The position numbers were made by a program, and so were the translations under genes. The notes beneath the pieces were generated by a model, which ran no database searches, was not told the origin of the DNA, and worked only from the letters and a program-made list of their open reading frames with translations. Source: Roseomonas marmotae (GTDB lineage: Bacteria > Pseudomonadota > Alphaproteobacteria > Acetobacterales > Acetobacteraceae). Taken from it: a DNA stretch of 39,641 bases. Of this stretch, positions 37,831 through 39,641 are shown piece by piece; the first letter of the stretch is position 1, and the number at the start of each line of letters is the position of its first letter. Location of the stretch: the NCBI RefSeq assembly GCF_017654485.1, contig NZ_CP061098.1:1-39641 (forward strand). The letters are read 5' to 3'.

Positions 37831-39132
37831 TCAGTCTCCGGTGACACGCCAGACGATGTCACCGACATCATCGGCCATCAGCAGCGCGCCATCCGGGCCT
37901 ATGTGAACACCGACAGGCCGCCCATAAGACTCCTTCTCATCCGGCGACAGGAAGCCTGAGAGGATGTCGCGCGGTGGTCCGTCCGGATGTCCGTTGGCAA
38001 AGGGAATGAAGACCAGCTTATAGCCGCTGAGGATGCTGCGGTTCCACGAGCCGTGCTGCCCGATCGCCATCCCTTCGGGGAAGCCGGGCAGCGTGCCGGC
38101 TGGCAGCCAGCACAGGCCTAACGAGGCGGTGTGACCGCCCAGCGCATAATCCGGGGTGATGGCGCTGGCGACCTGAGCCGCATCCTGCGGCACCCGATGG
38201 TCGATGACACGGTCCCAGTAGCAGTAAGGCCAGCCGTAGAAGCCGCCATCCCGCACCGAGGTCAGGTAATCCGGCGGCGTCTCGTCTCCCAGTCCGTCAC
38301 GTTCGTTGACCACGGTCCAGAGTGCGCCCTTGTGAGGCTCCCAGGCCATGCCCACCGCATTGCGCAGGCCGGTCGCAAAAATACGGCGATGCCCGGTGGC
38401 CAGATCGACCTCATGGATGGCAGCCCGGCCTTCCTCCTCCTCCAGGCCGTTGTCGGCGATGTTGGTCATCGAGCCGACACCGACATAGAGCTTCGTCTGG
38501 TCGGGACTGATCAGCAGGCTGCGGGTCCAGTGGCCGCCTGGCTTGAAGTCGCAGATCTGGCGCCCCGGCGCCTGGATGCTGGTGGCGCCAGTCTCATAGG
38601 GAAAGGCAACCAAGCCATCGGTATTGCCGACATAGAAGGTGTTGCCGACCAGGGCCATGCCGAAGGGTTGGTTGAGGTTCTCCAGGAAGGTCTCGCGGAT
38701 CTCGGCCACGCCGTCGCCATCGGCATCCCGCAGCAAGGTGATGCGATTGGCACTGACGCCCATGGCGGCAGCACGCTTCATGGTGCTGATCTGGGCATAG
38801 TCCCAGATGGACCTGGCCGGCCGGGCCACACTGCTGGACTCGGCGACCAGGACATCGCCGTTGGGCAGGACGCAGAGCCAGCGCGGATGGTCCAACCCGG
38901 TAGCGAAGGCATTCACCCTGAGCCCCGGTGCTGCGATCGGCACCCGGCCGTCGTGCCACCCCTTGGCGGTCGGCATCTTGAGGGTGGGGATGGCGCCTTG
39001 TGGCTTCGCTGCCGGAATGGCCGGCGTCTTGCCCCAGGCCGGTATAGGTGTGCCATCGGTCATGCGCCGTATGGCCACTGTCCCGCTGCCGACCAGCGCC
39101 ACGAGTTGTGCGAAGAGACCCGAAACGCTCAA
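37831..39132 (-). CDS. Sorbosone-dehydrogenase-like (PQQ/GSDH family) beta-propeller protein
   Basis: A 433-residue protein. TTG 39132 is chosen because AAGGAG lies 7 nt upstream; the frame is open to 39465 without a better site. A hydrophobic N-terminal span (LFAQLVALVGSGTVAI) looks like a signal anchor. The propeller begins PGLRVNAFATGLDHPRWLCV, then LPNGDVLVAESSS, RITLLRDADGDGVAEIRETF, GHWTRSLLISPDQTKLYVGV and LRNAVGMAWEPHKGALWTVV, all hallmarks of the glucose/sorbosone dehydrogenase family. FYGWPYCYWDRVIDHRV and GSWNRSILSGYKLVFIPF are further family segments. Oxidation of a sugar or aldehyde in the periplasm is expected from relatives; PQQ binding cannot be verified by eye. Confidence 0.85.
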   Translation of the reverse strand: MSVSGLFAQLVALVGSGTVAIRRMTDGTPIPAWGKTPAIPAAKPQGAIPTLKMPTAKGWHDGRVPIAAPGLRVNAFATGLDHPRWLCVLPNGDVLVAESSSVARPARSIWDYAQISTMKRAAAMGVSANRITLLRDADGDGVAEIRETFLENLNQPFGMALVGNTFYVGNTDGLVAFPYETGATSIQAPGRQICDFKPGGHWTRSLLISPDQTKLYVGVGSMTNIADNGLEEEEGRAAIHEVDLATGHRRIFATGLRNAVGMAWEPHKGALWTVVNERDGLGDETPPDYLTSVRDGGFYGWPYCYWDRVIDHRVPQDAAQVASAITPDYALGGHTASLGLCWLPAGTLPGFPEGMAIGQHGSWNRSILSGYKLVFIPFANGHPDGPPRDILSGFLSPDEKESYGRPVGVHIGPDGALLMADDVGDIVWRVTGD

Positions 39133-39385
39133 CAGGCTGCTCCTTGCTCGGACGTCAAGGTCAGCAGACCAGCCAGGATCCTGCAGATCAAGGCATCTCC
39201 TGAGATGCTGAGCACCTGGCGTCAGAGCAGGACGCCAGTGCTCGCGCGATACGGAGGTGATGAACCGCTTTGAAGCTTCAGGGCATGAGCGGTGCCCCTG
39301 CCCTGCACAGCCTGTCCACCCGGTGATCCACAGCTCTGTCCCCGCAATCTGGGGACAAGTCCTTGGCCAGGCGGGCAGCAGGCTG

Positions 39386-39641
39386 TCAGCGCAGCGCCAG
39401 ATCCTCCAGGTCGTCGTCGAGCGGATAGAAGCGGCTGGCCACCGCCTGCAGCTCACGGCTGGCATGCGCCCAGTAGAGCAGTGTCACCTCGAAGCCGTCC
39501 TGCACCAGTTGTCGCACCATCGGCTCGTAGTCGCCGTCGCCGGCCACCAGGGTGATGCGCTCCCTGCCCGGCTGCGCCAGTCGTGCAGCGCGGCCTATCG
39601 GGAGGAGCCGGCGTGGCGGAGGATCGATCTGCAGGAGGGGA
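39386..39641 (-). CDS. NYN-domain protein, C-terminal part, cut by the window
   Basis: An open frame from the window end to a TGA at 39386 (85 codons visible). It contains RITLVAGDGDYEPMVRQLVQ and DGFEVTLLYWAHASRELQAV, the second acidic motif and following helix of NYN/PIN-like RNase domains (typical SGDSDFVPLVE). It then ends ASRFYPLDDDLEDLALR. The N-terminal part with the first Asp is outside the window. NYN proteins often act as RNA-cleaving factors. The call is fairly safe for the domain, not for the substrate. Confidence 0.7.
   Translation of the reverse strand, partial: PLLQIDPPPRRLLPIGRAARLAQPGRERITLVAGDGDYEPMVRQLVQDGFEVTLLYWAHASRELQAVASRFYPLDDDLEDLALR

Noticed and set aside
39331..39360. 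TCCCCGCAATCTGGGGA hairpin as a terminator
   Set aside because: The stem is only 5 bp and no T run follows on either strand.

Overview
The window reads as GC-rich alphaproteobacterial accessory DNA, probably a plasmid or chromid of an Acetobacteraceae (Roseomonas-like) bacterium. The evidence is a short type Ib ParA with a ribbon-helix-helix partner flanked by repeats, a replication-initiator-like protein, many insertion sequences, broken genes, and the family mix (Bug/TctC binding protein, sorbosone-dehydrogenase-like protein, PEP-CTERM protein). The taxon is inferred from gene content, not from a marker gene.

Layout. 1-1.9 kb: partition operon, AACCATG-type repeats and a Rep-like protein. 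2-8.3 kb: a small secreted protein, an intact Bug solute-binding protein beside a frameshifted IclR regulator, two tandem metallo-beta-lactamase-fold proteins with degraded metal sites, and two adjacent IS5-family elements with TNA target duplications. 8.3-14.8 kb: small proteins, a CheB remnant, an alpha/beta hydrolase, a PAS histidine kinase whose PAS looks like a LOV domain without its cysteine, a cold-shock gene with promoter, structured leader and terminator, and a DUF2147 protein. 14.9-20.1 kb: a minus-strand phage-early-like module (divergent, frameshifted HTH pair, DnaT-like replication protein, serine recombinase, HNH nuclease) with many start/stop overlaps.

20.6-35.5 kb is the centrepiece: a CRISPR-Cas locus best assigned to type I-D. 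The minus-strand operon runs cas6-cas10d(csc3)-csc2-csc1-cas3-cas4-cas1-cas2, almost all with overlapping stop and start codons, and a WYL-domain regulator diverges from cas6. The array has 39 copies of a 28-nt repeat whose core resembles I-E-type repeats rather than the 36-37-nt repeats usual for I-D. An IS5-family element sits inside one spacer and itself carries an IS481-family element; removing both restores a normal 38-nt spacer. Repeat decay at the low-coordinate end and the repeat sequence suggest the leader lies next to cas2, at 25270-25391, with transcription on the minus strand.

35.5-39.6 kb holds an IS481-type transposase remnant, a PEP-CTERM protein, small proteins (one a paralog of the gene at 8348), a truncated HI1420-type antitoxin, a candidate small RNA, a sorbosone-dehydrogenase-like protein and a NYN-domain protein cut by the window end.

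In the CRISPR system, Cas1, Cas2 and Cas4 would acquire spacers, Cas6 would process the transcript, Csc1, Csc2 and Cas10d would form the effector, and Cas3 would unwind target DNA. The HD nuclease sits in Cas10d rather than in Cas3. All cas frames are open and 38 of 39 repeats are identical, so the locus looks functional despite the nested IS.
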